Below, in pieces: positions 1-7,773 of a DNA stretch of 58,727 bases. Position 1 is the stretch's first letter, and the number at the start of each line of letters is the position of its first letter. The stretch lies in IMG/VR virus record IMGVR_UViG_3300032287_001165, positions 1 through 58,727 of that record. One strand, 5' to 3'. The stretch is from a virus. Position numbers and translations under genes: made by a program. The notes under the pieces are model-generated. The model was not told the DNA's origin, did no database searches, and saw only the letters and a list, made by a program, of their open reading frames with translations.

Positions 1-162
1 AGCCCCTGCCAAAGAAGAATCAAGTCTGTAATACTGCTGAGTCGGAACAATGCCTCGCTGTGTGCCGATAGGTGTAGCGGCAAAGATGGGGCTTGTGTAT
101 TCAATTTGGCCAGCAGCCGCTGGGCTTGTCAGCGTGTCAGAAGTTAAAACAAGTATTGACAT
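1..162 (-). CDS. Tail fibre/appendage protein, N-terminal part, cut by the window edge
   Basis: The frame opens at an ATG (162-160) two bases after the stop of the upstream gene and runs off the left edge after 54 codons without a stop. The product starts MSILVLTSDTLTSPAAAGQI, the same kind of opening as its neighbour (MASLVLTGDTSGQV), which is common at the start of phage fibre and appendage proteins. An AAGGG ribosome site precedes it. It is the last visible gene of the receptor-binding cassette. If the genome is circular, the frame continues for 28 codons from 58727 to a TAG at 58643-58641; that tail is rich in Pro and Gln and unlike a normal fibre end, so this junction is uncertain. Confidence 0.7.
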   Translation of the reverse strand, partial: MSILVLTSDTLTSPAAAGQIEYTSPIFAATPIGTQRGIVPTQQYYRLDSSLAGA

Positions 163-164
163 GA

Positions 165-752
165 TTACCCTTCGTACAGAATGTTGACAGTGCCAGCATC
201 AAAAGTGTCTGTTCCGTTGACAGTGGTAAGACGAATCATATTTAATGTTCCAGCAAGTGTTTTACCGCCAGCAATAACGCTACAAGAACCCGCAACATCA
301 TAAATATTTCCAATACCAGACCACATATTAGAACCCATTGCTGTAAAAATAAAACTTCCAAAATAACTAGAAGGCCCTGAAGAACCATTAGTAAAAACAA
401 AACCTGCGGAAGATACTTGCGAACGGGTTGTATTGTTGGTAGTTGTAACAATGCCAGCCATTACTGAATAGCCTGTTGTTTCCGCTGAATTATTTACACC
501 TAATTGAATTTGTAAATTGCTTGTGCTGTTTGTACTCACAGCATTTACCATCAAAGTAATTCGTTTAATCCAACTTGGTAAACTTGTGAAGTCAATTGAA
601 GTGCCTGATGTAGACGCAACCGCTGTAGCCAATGTATTGACAGCATTTGTCGCAGTGGCGGCTTGAAGTGTCAGCGTGTTTGTCCCCGCAACAGCAGGGG
701 CGGCAATCGTTACCTGTCCTGATGTGTCGCCTGTTAATACAAGTGAAGCCAT
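165..752 (-). CDS. Putative tail fibre / receptor-binding protein
   Basis: This 195-residue protein starts MASLVLTGDTSGQVTIAAPA, a short beta-rich N-terminal module found in many phage fibres, followed by a Ser/Thr/Asn/Gly-rich sequence with alternating hydrophobic residues that suggests a beta-sandwich head. There is no signal peptide, membrane segment or catalytic motif. An AAAGGA ribosome site lies five bases upstream. It sits in a run of about 15 short fibre-like genes, so a role in host recognition at the virion surface is the natural reading. The exact fold and receptor cannot be told from the sequence. Confidence 0.7.
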   Translation of the reverse strand: MASLVLTGDTSGQVTIAAPAVAGTNTLTLQAATATNAVNTLATAVASTSGTSIDFTSLPSWIKRITLMVNAVSTNSTSNLQIQLGVNNSAETTGYSVMAGIVTTTNNTTRSQVSSAGFVFTNGSSGPSSYFGSFIFTAMGSNMWSGIGNIYDVAGSCSVIAGGKTLAGTLNMIRLTTVNGTDTFDAGTVNILYEG

Positions 753-761
753 TTCAATCCT

Positions 762-971
762 TTACAGAATAACCCAGCGTGAGCCAGAGGGTAGGGTTAC
801 TGTGACCCCTGTGTTTAGGGTGATTGGCCCGACAGACATGGCGCATGATCCTGATGTGATGGTGTACGAAGCTGTGACTGTCTTGGTGTTTTCGTAGATC
901 GGTACGAGCGGGGCAAACGACTGCCCACTGCCGTCACCAACCATTGAAGAAGCTACTTTAGTCAGTGCCAT
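762..971 (-). CDS. Small virion-associated protein of the fibre cassette
   Basis: A 69-residue protein starting MALTKVASSMVGDGSG and ending in a beta-rich segment (VTVTLPSGSRWVIL). It reads like a short trimeric fibre tip or spacer module. Its start overlaps the stop of the upstream 54-residue gene (ATGA), which implies coupled translation. No enzyme motif is visible. Family not recognised beyond resemblance to small fibre-cassette proteins. Confidence 0.6.
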   Translation of the reverse strand: MALTKVASSMVGDGSGQSFAPLVPIYENTKTVTASYTITSGSCAMSVGPITLNTGVTVTLPSGSRWVIL

Positions 972-1135
972 CAGTTATTCTCCTCTGCGGGCAATGGCGT
1001 GTTGCCAGCTTCAAGCCAGCGCAGGTACTCTTGGTAGTCGGTGTTGGCTGGGTCGAATGGAATGCAAGCGTTGTCTGCAATCCGTTTTACTGTTTTGATT
1101 TCGCCTGTGATTGAGTCTTTTACTAATTTATACAT
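971..1135 (-). CDS. Small fibre-cassette protein, possible assembly accessory
   Basis: A 54-residue protein running from an ATG at 1135-1133 to a TGA at 973-971 that overlaps the next start. It begins MYKLVKDSITGEIKTVKRIA and contains FDPANTDYQEYLRWLEAGNT. Similar short proteins with a (N)TDYQxYLxWLxxGN core accompany fibre genes in many phages and are thought to help fibre assembly. That link rests on family resemblance, not on anything catalytic in the sequence. Confidence 0.65.
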   Translation of the reverse strand: MYKLVKDSITGEIKTVKRIADNACIPFDPANTDYQEYLRWLEAGNTPLPAEENN

Positions 1136-1136
1136 T

Positions 1137-2069
1137 TTATAACTCTATGTTTGCAGTCCAAACTGCTGATTTTGTGCCGTAACTATTGGTGGCTCCATTT
1201 TTATACATACGACTCCTGTAAAAAGTTAAGTTTGTAGCATCAACACCGCCATCTGTCCATGTTCCACTCATAGAAACACTAGATTCCGTTACTGTTGGGG
1301 TAGCTCTTTTTGCAACAACAAATTGAGGGAAACTGTATTGACTTGTACCAGCATCCCAGTTTGCACCACTTAAGTTTGGAGCATTTATAATTGCGCTGCC
1401 ACCGCCAACTTCATAATATCTTTGGCAAAGTTGGAATTCAGTCCCATACGAACGATACTCAAACGGGGAGGCAGTGCTTCCCGCTTCAAGCTGCACATTA
1501 CCAATCACCCAAGTTCCAGATGTTTGTGCGCCAACAGTGAAAACAATTTCAATGCCTGTTGTAGCGGCTGATGGAATACTGATTTGAGTGCTGTAATTTG
1601 TCAGTGTTGAAGTAACAGTGAATGTTCCAGTAGAAATCTGTGTCCTCGTCGGGCTTGCCAATGTGCCAAATGTGTCAGCAGTGTTAGCGTAATAAGCAGT
1701 CCATGTCACAGTGGTCAACAAACTATTTGAAATATTGACAGACAAAGTGGCGGTAGAACCAGCCATGTCGTAGCTATTTAATTGCTCAATTCGTTGACCA
1801 ATGCCCACCGCAGTGACAGATGCCGCACCAGTAATTTGCAAATTGTTTTTGATTGCGCCTGAGCCAGCAACTTGTGCCGCAGTGACATTTGCGCCAGTGC
1901 AATAAACATAAAACCTATCAACAGTTGAATAACCAGCGGCAATAGTAGAACCTGCAGTAATTGTTGCAGACGTTGCCCTTTGCGCAATTTGCATCGCACC
2001 ATTGATGATCCTATTGCGGAAGGTGGTGTTGTTTGAGCCTTGTTGGGCAATGGTCACTGCGTTGGTCAT
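1137..2069 (-). CDS. Tail fibre/tailspike-like protein with carbohydrate-binding-type domain
   Basis: A 310-residue protein. Residues 15-35 (TTFRNRIINGAMQIAQRAT), the following DRFYVY segment and the later segments WVIGNVQLEAGS and SPFEYRSYGTEFQLCQRYY are hallmarks of a widespread phage fibre family with a jelly-roll, carbohydrate-binding-like domain. The C-terminal third probably forms a separate tip domain. It lies directly upstream of a small accessory gene with a one-base gap, and its own start overlaps the stop of the preceding gene by four bases. Role: adsorption to the host surface. Assignment to fibre is firm; the ligand is unknown. Confidence 0.85.
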   Translation of the reverse strand: MTNAVTIAQQGSNNTTFRNRIINGAMQIAQRATSATITAGSTIAAGYSTVDRFYVYCTGANVTAAQVAGSGAIKNNLQITGAASVTAVGIGQRIEQLNSYDMAGSTATLSVNISNSLLTTVTWTAYYANTADTFGTLASPTRTQISTGTFTVTSTLTNYSTQISIPSAATTGIEIVFTVGAQTSGTWVIGNVQLEAGSTASPFEYRSYGTEFQLCQRYYEVGGGSAIINAPNLSGANWDAGTSQYSFPQFVVAKRATPTVTESSVSMSGTWTDGGVDATNLTFYRSRMYKNGATNSYGTKSAVWTANIEL

Positions 2070-2230
2070 GCTAATTGTTCCTCAGTTGGACGCGGTAATG
2101 TTGGGTGATTCCACGCCGCTATATAGTCCCCATGACCGTCAGAATCATTCTGCAAGCGGATGGTGTCTACGAAGTCCGCATCTTGCAGCTCAGGGTAGAG
2201 TGCTTTGATTTTTTCGTAAAGTGTCATCAT
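2066..2230 (-). CDS. XkdW-like tail accessory protein
   Basis: A 54-residue acidic protein (MMTLYEKIKALYPELQDADF, then IRLQNDSDGHGDYIAAWNH and PRPTEEQL). The LYExIKxLYPE start and the DxGDGxYIxxWNxxxxPxPTxEQL end match the pattern of XkdW-type proteins that accompany tail fibre genes. The start is one of two adjacent ATGs that overlap the TGA of the upstream fibre gene; a GAGG ribosome site sits about seven bases before. It is probably an assembly accessory for one of the flanking fibres. Confidence 0.7.
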   Translation of the reverse strand: MMTLYEKIKALYPELQDADFVDTIRLQNDSDGHGDYIAAWNHPTLPRPTEEQLA

Positions 2231-3258
2231 GCCGACCTCACAAGTGCTGCTGAAAATTGACAACGACTTGCGTCAAGTGCTTGCGGGCTTGTTCCGCCAA
2301 CATAAGCATACGCCTCCAAATAATCCGTAGAGCCATTCAAATAAACAACCCCTGAATACACAGCAGAAATATTGCCCCATAAGTTTGTGGTTGGCCTATT
2401 ATCTGTTCCTGTTTTAAAAGACGAACCGTTTTTGTACAAGCTGACAATGGCAATGTTAATATTTGTAGAGGCTGAATAATAATTACAAACAATGTTTACT
2501 TGGTAATAGCCTGCAACATTTGGGGTAAAACGATAATTTGTTGTTGGGTCATAACAAGAAGCAGTATCAAACTCTTCACTGTTGAATGTAATTTTTGTAT
2601 TAACACCAGAACTAAGTGTTTGACTTGATGTTATGGTGGCGCTAAACGCAGGCCCAGTACCGGCAACGCCTGTTGCTAAATATGTTTGTGTGACACCGCC
2701 AGAACCAATGTTTGCAAGCGCAGAGCCACCAGCCAAATAAGTAGACGACACACTGCCTGCGGTCGCAGGAATGGCATTCAACACACTGGAGACATAAAAG
2801 CTCTCAGTCACCACTGTATCGCCTGCGGTGCAGGCGTTGGTCAAGACAACTGTTGTTCCTGTGGTGGCTGTGAAATCTGTTGAGACAAGGCGCACACCGT
2901 TTCTGTACACGTCAATGTAGCCAACGGTATAGCTTGGGGTTGAGAACGATGTCTGTCCTGCGGTCGCAGTGAAATTGGTCACAGTCCTGTAGGCCGTGGT
3001 GGTCACGCCCGATGCTGGGATGCCAAGGTAGCGAACAGAGATGTTGCTTGTCCCGCTCGGCGGGGCAGCAGAGAATGTCAGCGTTGTGCCGGATACTGAA
3101 TATGTCGATGGATCTTGCACCACACCAGTCACAGCCACAAGAATAGACGACGTGTTTGCCGGAGCCACCGTCATGGTGAACGCAGTCTGACTTCCCGTCC
3201 CGCTGAACGTGTCAGTCAGGAAGGCTACTGAGATTGGTGAGTTGCCGATATAGCTCAT
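2227..3258 (-). CDS. Tail fibre protein with C1q/TNF-like head
   Basis: A 343-residue protein, taking the ATG that overlaps the upstream stop (ATGA) and starts MSYIGNSPISVAFLTDTFSG; a longer in-frame start exists but has no support. Residues 12-90 hold a fibre module (TDTFSGTGSQTAF ... GVVQDPSTYSVSGTTLTFS) followed by a second, diverged one. The last 130 residues (FSATITSSQTLSSGVNTKI, YRFTPNVAGYYQVNIVCNYY, IAIVSLYKNG) follow the pattern of the C1q/TNF-like jelly roll used as a receptor-binding head by several phages. The same N-terminal fibre module is present in the 410-residue protein at 4147-5379. Confidence 0.8.
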   Translation of the reverse strand: MSYIGNSPISVAFLTDTFSGTGSQTAFTMTVAPANTSSILVAVTGVVQDPSTYSVSGTTLTFSAAPPSGTSNISVRYLGIPASGVTTTAYRTVTNFTATAGQTSFSTPSYTVGYIDVYRNGVRLVSTDFTATTGTTVVLTNACTAGDTVVTESFYVSSVLNAIPATAGSVSSTYLAGGSALANIGSGGVTQTYLATGVAGTGPAFSATITSSQTLSSGVNTKITFNSEEFDTASCYDPTTNYRFTPNVAGYYQVNIVCNYYSASTNINIAIVSLYKNGSSFKTGTDNRPTTNLWGNISAVYSGVVYLNGSTDYLEAYAYVGGTSPQALDASRCQFSAALVRSA

Positions 3259-3806
3259 ACCGCAATCTCCGTGACAGTCATTGAAGAAATACAAACGCCG
3301 CCAAAAATTTGATTTGATGCACTGGCATTAACTGTTGTTGTTCCAGCGGAATTCTGTCCGTAACGCAATTTGAATGTTGTGGAAGATGTTGTTCCAGAAG
3401 TCATGTAATAAGTCAATGGAATAGTCACGCCACCTGTTGCAGACGCCATATAGGAAGTAGTTGCCGCAATCGCATTTGCTGTTGAATCTTGGAATATGGT
3501 AATTATTAGCCAACCTCCAGCACTTGAACTGAGTTCCACATTGGCAGTTATCAAAAGTTTTGTTGTTGCGCTTGTTGGGGTAATGGAAACTGTGAATAAT
3601 TCTGCGCCCTCAGTATTTTGAGGAATTGTGTTATCAAGCGGGATAGTAGTTGTTGTTGATGCAAGCGCCCCTGATTGCACATTTACAACTTGCAATACTG
3701 CACCGGCGTAGCCTATCTTTGCTCGGGTAACCGAACTAGAAGCAAGTTGAGTTGATCCAACCGAACTGCTTGCCAATCCATCTGATCCAATTGTGCTTAT
3801 TGCCAC
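3255..3806 (-). CDS. Putative tail fibre protein
   Basis: A 183-residue Ser/Thr-rich beta protein starting MAISTIGSDGLASSSVGSTQ, with a short N-terminal repeat (LASSSV twice) and a C-terminal domain with alternating hydrophobic residues (AELFTVSITPTSATTKLLI, TIFQDS). The middle and end resemble the beta-sandwich heads placed at the tips of phage fibres. Its stop overlaps the start of the next fibre gene by four bases and its start overlaps the end of the previous gene by ten. Host recognition is inferred from context. Confidence 0.7.
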   Translation of the reverse strand: MAISTIGSDGLASSSVGSTQLASSSVTRAKIGYAGAVLQVVNVQSGALASTTTTIPLDNTIPQNTEGAELFTVSITPTSATTKLLITANVELSSSAGGWLIITIFQDSTANAIAATTSYMASATGGVTIPLTYYMTSGTTSSTTFKLRYGQNSAGTTTVNASASNQIFGGVCISSMTVTEIAV

Positions 3807-4150
3807 GGTGTCACCTCAACCCAGTTTGTTGTAGCTTCATCCCAGCCATAAATTTTTCCGTCTGTTGGCATGGGAATGGGTGATTCCCACAAACATGTTT
3901 CTTCGTTCAATACCCAGCTTGGGAATGTTTTTGGCGGGATAAAAGCATCTCTTTGTCTGTCATAGGCAAAACCAATACCCGCATAGTTTTTACGAAGAGG
4001 TCTGCCTTCTGGATGTTGACCACCATGCGTGTTGTATGAAGTCTGAATCCATTCGCCGGGGCTTGTATCCACAAACGTGTCAAAGAACTCAGGCTCAGCA
4101 ACGATAACTTGAACAACAACGCCATCACAAACTTTTGCAAAATGACTCAT
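3797..4150 (-). CDS. Conserved phage tail-associated protein (cyanophage-type family)
   Basis: A 117-residue protein starting MSHFAKVCDGVVVQVIVAEP. The core FFDTFVDTSPGEWIQTSYNT, RPLRKNYAGIGFAYDRQRDAF and FPSWVLNEETCLWESPIPMP belongs to a family common in cyanophages and other aquatic phages, usually beside fibre and baseplate genes. The exact function is not established; a structural or assembly role at the tail is usual. It is translated in overlap with both neighbours. Recognition of the family is strong, the role is inferred. Confidence 0.75.
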   Translation of the reverse strand: MSHFAKVCDGVVVQVIVAEPEFFDTFVDTSPGEWIQTSYNTHGGQHPEGRPLRKNYAGIGFAYDRQRDAFIPPKTFPSWVLNEETCLWESPIPMPTDGKIYGWDEATTNWVEVTPWQ

Positions 4151-5379
4151 GCTGTGTAACTCCCAGACGAAGTAAACTTTAAGATGGTGTTTGCGCCTGA
4201 CGTAGTCACAGTTGGTGAGCCTGTAGTTGTTCCTGTGTAGTTGATTGTTGGAACTGCAAGGATGACAACACCAGAACTTCCCGTGCCGCCAGCATTATTG
4301 CCGCCACCACCAGTGCCGCCATTACCAGTGTTTGCGCTAACAGCAGTGCCGCCAGCGGCATAAGTTACTGCGGAGCCTGTGATAGAAACAGACAAGCCAA
4401 CTCCGGCAGTCGACCCAGATGCTGCGCCTCCAGCACCGCCACCAGCACCGGGGTTAAAGTTACCCGGGCCACCAGAGCCAGCATTTCCTTGACCTGACGT
4501 TGCTGTACCACCACTTGTAGCAGATCCAACACCGCCGCCACCGCCACCCGAACCACCATTTCCGCCATTACTGTTACCTGAGCCATAACCGCCACCTATA
4601 GCGGTCAAACTAAGACCAGTTGAATTAGTTCCTTGAGTACCGTTTGTAGGCGAACCGCCTGCACCTCCAGCACCGCCACCGCCAACAACAAACGAATATG
4701 TAGTCCCAGCACTCAATGTTGATGTGCCTTGCAATAAACCCCCAGCGCCAGCTGATCCGCCATTATTTACAGTGCTTTGAGCGCCACCACCACCGCCACC
4801 TCCGGCAACAATAAGATATGAAACTGGATACGAAGTGTACGCATAAATAACTGCCCAGCCTGTAGACTGATAAGCCTCATATTGGGAAATTGTGGTGTTG
4901 TAGCGCATCATTCCAACAAGCGGGCTTGCAGGTCTTTGTGCAGTTGTGCCAGCAGGTAAATCAAAATACCCAGTAGATGTGTTGTCTTGATCTGAAACTG
5001 CGGTTGGCGTTACTGATACTGTTTGCCAAGAATTATCGCCCCGCAAAAATGTAGAAGAACTTGCTGTTCCTGTTGCTGTTAAAGCAGTTAAACCAACCGT
5101 ACCCTGACCCGGCGCAATAACCTGCGTGATCGGGCTTGTGTAATACACATAAATGTTGTTCGTGCCGCTGGACGGGGCAGAGGTAAACGTGATGGTGTTG
5201 CTGCTGACTGTGTAAGCGTCCGATGGCTTTTGAGGCACATTGTTGACAACCACCTGCACCTGCGCCACAGAGGCCACTGGGCGAGACAACGTAAACGCCG
5301 TGGTCGAAGCATTCCCGCTGAAGAAATCTACAGCAGGTGTAAACGCCTGTGTGGTTGGAGTGTTGCCAAGAAAAGCCAT
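4147..5379 (-). CDS. Glycine-rich tail fibre/adhesin
   Basis: A 410-residue fibre. Residues 1-90 are the module TPAVDFFSGNASTTAFTLSR also seen in the 343-residue fibre at 2227-3258. Residues about 120-190 include SDQDNTSTGYFDLPAGTTAQ and SPLVGMMRYNTTISQYEAYQ, a motif found near the tips of many phage fibres. Residues about 190-375 are dominated by runs of Gly with Ser, Asn and Thr (for example AGGGGGGGAQS, GGGGGGVGS), which suggests a polyglycine-II lattice like that of the T-even gp38-type adhesins. A short beta segment closes the protein. It probably binds the host surface. Confidence 0.85.
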   Translation of the reverse strand: MAFLGNTPTTQAFTPAVDFFSGNASTTAFTLSRPVASVAQVQVVVNNVPQKPSDAYTVSSNTITFTSAPSSGTNNIYVYYTSPITQVIAPGQGTVGLTALTATGTASSSTFLRGDNSWQTVSVTPTAVSDQDNTSTGYFDLPAGTTAQRPASPLVGMMRYNTTISQYEAYQSTGWAVIYAYTSYPVSYLIVAGGGGGGGAQSTVNNGGSAGAGGLLQGTSTLSAGTTYSFVVGGGGAGGAGGSPTNGTQGTNSTGLSLTAIGGGYGSGNSNGGNGGSGGGGGGVGSATSGGTATSGQGNAGSGGPGNFNPGAGGGAGGAASGSTAGVGLSVSITGSAVTYAAGGTAVSANTGNGGTGGGGNNAGGTGSSGVVILAVPTINYTGTTTGSPTVTTSGANTILKFTSSGSYTA

Positions 5380-5380
5380 A

Positions 5381-5704
5381 TCAGACCACCGTCAAACCAG
5401 AAACCCAAGCATCAGCGGAGGATGCCGCGCTCACTGCAATTTTTAACGCATCGGATGCTTGCAGAATAATTCTGTTGCCTTGAATTACTTCCAATGAACC
5501 ACCAACCGGCACGGTGGCTGTCTCCACCAAGTAATAATTGACTGCTGAACGTGTTATGTACACGTCGCAAGTGATAGGCGAAGTAACTGTGTTGGACACC
5601 ACAAGGCTGGCTACCGCCAAAGTGCCAGATGAAACCGTGGTCACAGTTGACCCGCTGGTGCTTATGTTCTTGACTGCGTACGATACGTTGGTGTAGGTCG
5701 CCAT
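5381..5704 (-). CDS. Small beta-rich virion protein
   Basis: A 107-residue protein starting MATYTNVSYAVKNISTSGST, with regular beta-strand spacing and a segment YLVETATVPVGGSLEVIQGN that resembles small virion decoration or fibre-connector proteins. There are no catalytic residues and no membrane segments. It follows the gene at 5708-6145 after three bases, in the same operon. Its C terminus (DAWVSGLTVV) is typical of a strand that packs into an oligomer. Function not known beyond a likely virion component. Confidence 0.6.
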   Translation of the reverse strand: MATYTNVSYAVKNISTSGSTVTTVSSGTLAVASLVVSNTVTSPITCDVYITRSAVNYYLVETATVPVGGSLEVIQGNRIILQASDALKIAVSAASSADAWVSGLTVV

Positions 5705-5707
5705 TTC

Positions 5708-6145
5708 TTATCCCATCATAAAAGCAAAATAGTACGCTTGGTCAACACTCGCCCCGGTATTTTCTTGCCAAGACGGGGCTACGCCCGTGCCGTTGGATGT
5801 CAGCAAATACCCGCTTGTACCCGGATTGTTGCTTGAGACTACGGTTGTTTCTGCGGGTTGAGTGACAAACACGTCCTTTGTACCGGCGCTGAAAACGACC
5901 AATGACCCGGCATTGCTGGAAGCCAGCACAGTGTTTCTGGCAAGCGTTGTACCCGAAGATGTGTACGTGCCAATACCAACTTCCCACTCTGTGCCACTCT
6001 GAGCTGAAATTGTGTAATAGGTGGTGTTGGCGTTCCCGATGACAGCAAACGACTGATACCCAGTCGATGCCCCGAGCAGAGTCACTGTTCCCGTACCAGT
6101 CGTCGTGGTTGTCTCTTTTACTCGGTCTGCAAGTACAAAAGCCAT
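5708..6145 (-). CDS. Putative tail fibre connector protein
   Basis: A 145-residue protein starting MAFVLADRVKETTTTTGTGT. This opening, followed by YQSFAVIGNANTTYYTISAQ and EVGIGTYTSSGTTLARNTVL, matches a module found at the N terminus of many long phage fibres, where it links the fibre to the virion. Here it is almost the whole protein, with a short C-terminal segment (GTSGYLLTSNGTGVAPSWQE) of the type that precedes fibre tips. It may be a stand-alone connector on which the other short fibres assemble, which is inference. Confidence 0.7.
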   Translation of the reverse strand: MAFVLADRVKETTTTTGTGTVTLLGASTGYQSFAVIGNANTTYYTISAQSGTEWEVGIGTYTSSGTTLARNTVLASSNAGSLVVFSAGTKDVFVTQPAETTVVSSNNPGTSGYLLTSNGTGVAPSWQENTGASVDQAYYFAFMMG

Positions 6146-6153
6146 GTGTGTCC

Positions 6154-7065
6154 TTATTCCGTCTCAACCAACGTCCAGTCGGATGTCTCTGTGTCATCCA
6201 CCAACGCCCAGTTGGACGTTTCTGAGTTATCGACCAAAGTCCAGTTGGCTGATTCCGCGTTATTCACCAACGCCCAGCCAGCAGATTGGGAATTGTTGAC
6301 ATTTTGCCAGTTTGCGGTCTGGCTGTCATCTACCAACTTCCAGTAGATAGCAATCACATTTCCAACCGCGCCTGCGGCTTGCACCCCAGACAGGGCAACC
6401 GAAACGTTCTTGACTACCGAGCCAACCGATCCAGTTGCACTGTCTCCAGTTATTCCGGCAACCTGCGCAAACTCGACATTACCAGCAGCGCCGTTTGCCT
6501 GAACCCCAGTTAACTCCCTTATCAGGTTGTAAGTGACTGTTCCAACTTCGCCTATAGCTACGTCGCCGGTTGTTGCGTCCGACTCGTTGTAGAGCATTGT
6601 CCCGACAGCGCCGGAAGCCTCTACGCCTGTCAGCGCGACCGTTCTTTCGCCAACCGTTACAGTGCCAACCGCGCCCGAAGCCTCTACGCCCGACAGAGCA
6701 AGCGTCAGCGCTGCTGCGGGCGCACCAACAAAGCAATCGGCGCGAACTTCTTGTATCTCAGGGAAGTTGGTTTCATCTACCCCGCCAGTCTCGGCAAGAA
6801 CAAAAACTCCTGTTAGAGGGATAGAAATATCAACGCTGACTGTTCCAACGCTACCTGTTGCCTGATCCCCTGTTATTGCCTGAGAGCCTTCGGCTACAAC
6901 TGTACCTACATTACCTACGGCTTCGACGCCAGTCAGGGCAAACGCCTTGACAAGCTCAACAGTCCCAACATTTCCAGACGCAGATACACCCGTCAGGGCA
7001 ACGACGACTACATTCTCACCAAGAGCGGCGTACGGTGACTGGGCGTATGCGGATATACCAAACAT
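6154..7065 (-). CDS. Repeat-containing virion protein (two different internal repeat families)
   Basis: A 303-residue protein starting MFGISAYAQSPYAALGENVV. Residues about 20-240 hold ten copies, one degenerate, of a 22-24-residue repeat with the pattern LTGVxAxGxVGTV. The last 62 residues switch to five and a half copies of an 11-residue repeat starting with Trp, of the type WALVDDTETSD. Both suggest elongated, repetitive folds such as a beta-solenoid or stacked shaft. There are no catalytic motifs. Position in the fibre cassette suggests a shaft or appendage protein. Repeats of this type change copy number easily. Confidence 0.75.
   Translation of the reverse strand: MFGISAYAQSPYAALGENVVVVALTGVSASGNVGTVELVKAFALTGVEAVGNVGTVVAEGSQAITGDQATGSVGTVSVDISIPLTGVFVLAETGGVDETNFPEIQEVRADCFVGAPAAALTLALSGVEASGAVGTVTVGERTVALTGVEASGAVGTMLYNESDATTGDVAIGEVGTVTYNLIRELTGVQANGAAGNVEFAQVAGITGDSATGSVGSVVKNVSVALSGVQAAGAVGNVIAIYWKLVDDSQTANWQNVNNSQSAGWALVNNAESANWTLVDNSETSNWALVDDTETSDWTLVETE
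6157..6342 (-). repeat. 33-bp coding tandem repeat (11-residue Trp repeat)
   Basis: The 3' end of the gene encodes five consecutive 11-residue units beginning WKLVDD, WQNVNN, WALVNN, WTLVDN and WALVDD, followed by a 7-residue partial unit, WTLVETE. At DNA level the units share the CCA (Trp) and the ACCAAC/ATCAAC blocks every 33 bases. They are diverged, so this is an old tandem duplication rather than a recent slippage. Confidence 0.85.
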
Positions 7066-7090
7066 GGTCTACGGCCTGCGCCGCCTCCGC

Positions 7091-7567
7091 TTAGGTTGTA
7101 GCCAGACGCAACAGTGCTGTGGAAGTGGTGTTTGCAGGCATGGTCAGCGTAAAAGTGCCTGCTGTAATGGTCTGAGAACCAAATGTGTGGACGCTCACCG
7201 CCTTGTTACTCTGCGATGCGTTGTAGATCAACACGGCATCAAACGCTGTGGTCAACGTCACTGAGGTGTAAGTCAAGCTGGCAGAAGGTGTCCAGTAGGC
7301 TACGCCAGCAGTTGCTGATGCGTTTGTTGCAATTGGAGCGGTTCCGTTTGTTACAACCACACCTCCAGCAGAATACCCCGCACCTGTTACTTCTCCAGTT
7401 GTTGAATACACGGTAGTTGCTGCGTTGATGGTGGCAGAAGCCAAGTACAAAGCGCCCCTGAAAGTGTCAGCGGCTGAAGATGCGCGGGTTGGTGCAGTGC
7501 CAAAGTTGTGTGTTGCAGTCAGCAGCTCGCCCATGAACGAGGTACACATTGATTGGGTATTTGCCAC
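7091..7567 (-). CDS. Small beta-rich virion protein (paralogue of 7773-8198)
   Basis: A 158-residue protein starting MANTQSMCTSFMGELLTATH. The segment SATINAATTVYSTTGEVTGA followed by GYSAGGVVV aligns with SEATLDATTTAYTTTGEV plus GYTAGG in the gene at 7773-8198, and both end in short hydrophobic strands (ALLRLATT, AIIRIV), so the two are paralogues separated by one small gene. The fold is probably a beta-sandwich. A head-decoration or tail-appendage role is likely; no enzyme motif is visible. Confidence 0.7.
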   Translation of the reverse strand: MANTQSMCTSFMGELLTATHNFGTAPTRASSAADTFRGALYLASATINAATTVYSTTGEVTGAGYSAGGVVVTNGTAPIATNASATAGVAYWTPSASLTYTSVTLTTAFDAVLIYNASQSNKAVSVHTFGSQTITAGTFTLTMPANTTSTALLRLATT

Positions 7568-7578
7568 TTGGATTCTCC

Positions 7579-7773
7579 TTAAAACGAAGCTGCTTCACCA
7601 CCGGCGAATACCGGCGGCTTCTTCAAAGTCACATGCGCGGAACGGTGGACAAGCTCGCCATCCAACCAGTATTCAACCCATGTGGTGAGTTCATTGTCAT
7701 TATCGACTGTGCCTTCCTTCTTTACAAGCAAGGAGTCATCCATTTCGCCTTTGGTTGTCGTTACAAGTGCCAT
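7579..7773 (-). CDS. Small conserved virion-operon protein
   Basis: A 64-residue protein starting MALVTTTKGEMDDSLLVKKE, with WVEYWLDGELVHRSAHVTLK near the end. The chosen ATG (7773-7771) overlaps the TAA of the upstream gene; a longer in-frame reading exists but would lie wholly inside that gene in another frame. It lies between two paralogous virion genes. Family not recognised. It could be a small structural or chaperone-like protein. Confidence 0.65.
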   Translation of the reverse strand: MALVTTTKGEMDDSLLVKKEGTVDNDNELTTWVEYWLDGELVHRSAHVTLKKPPVFAGGEAASF

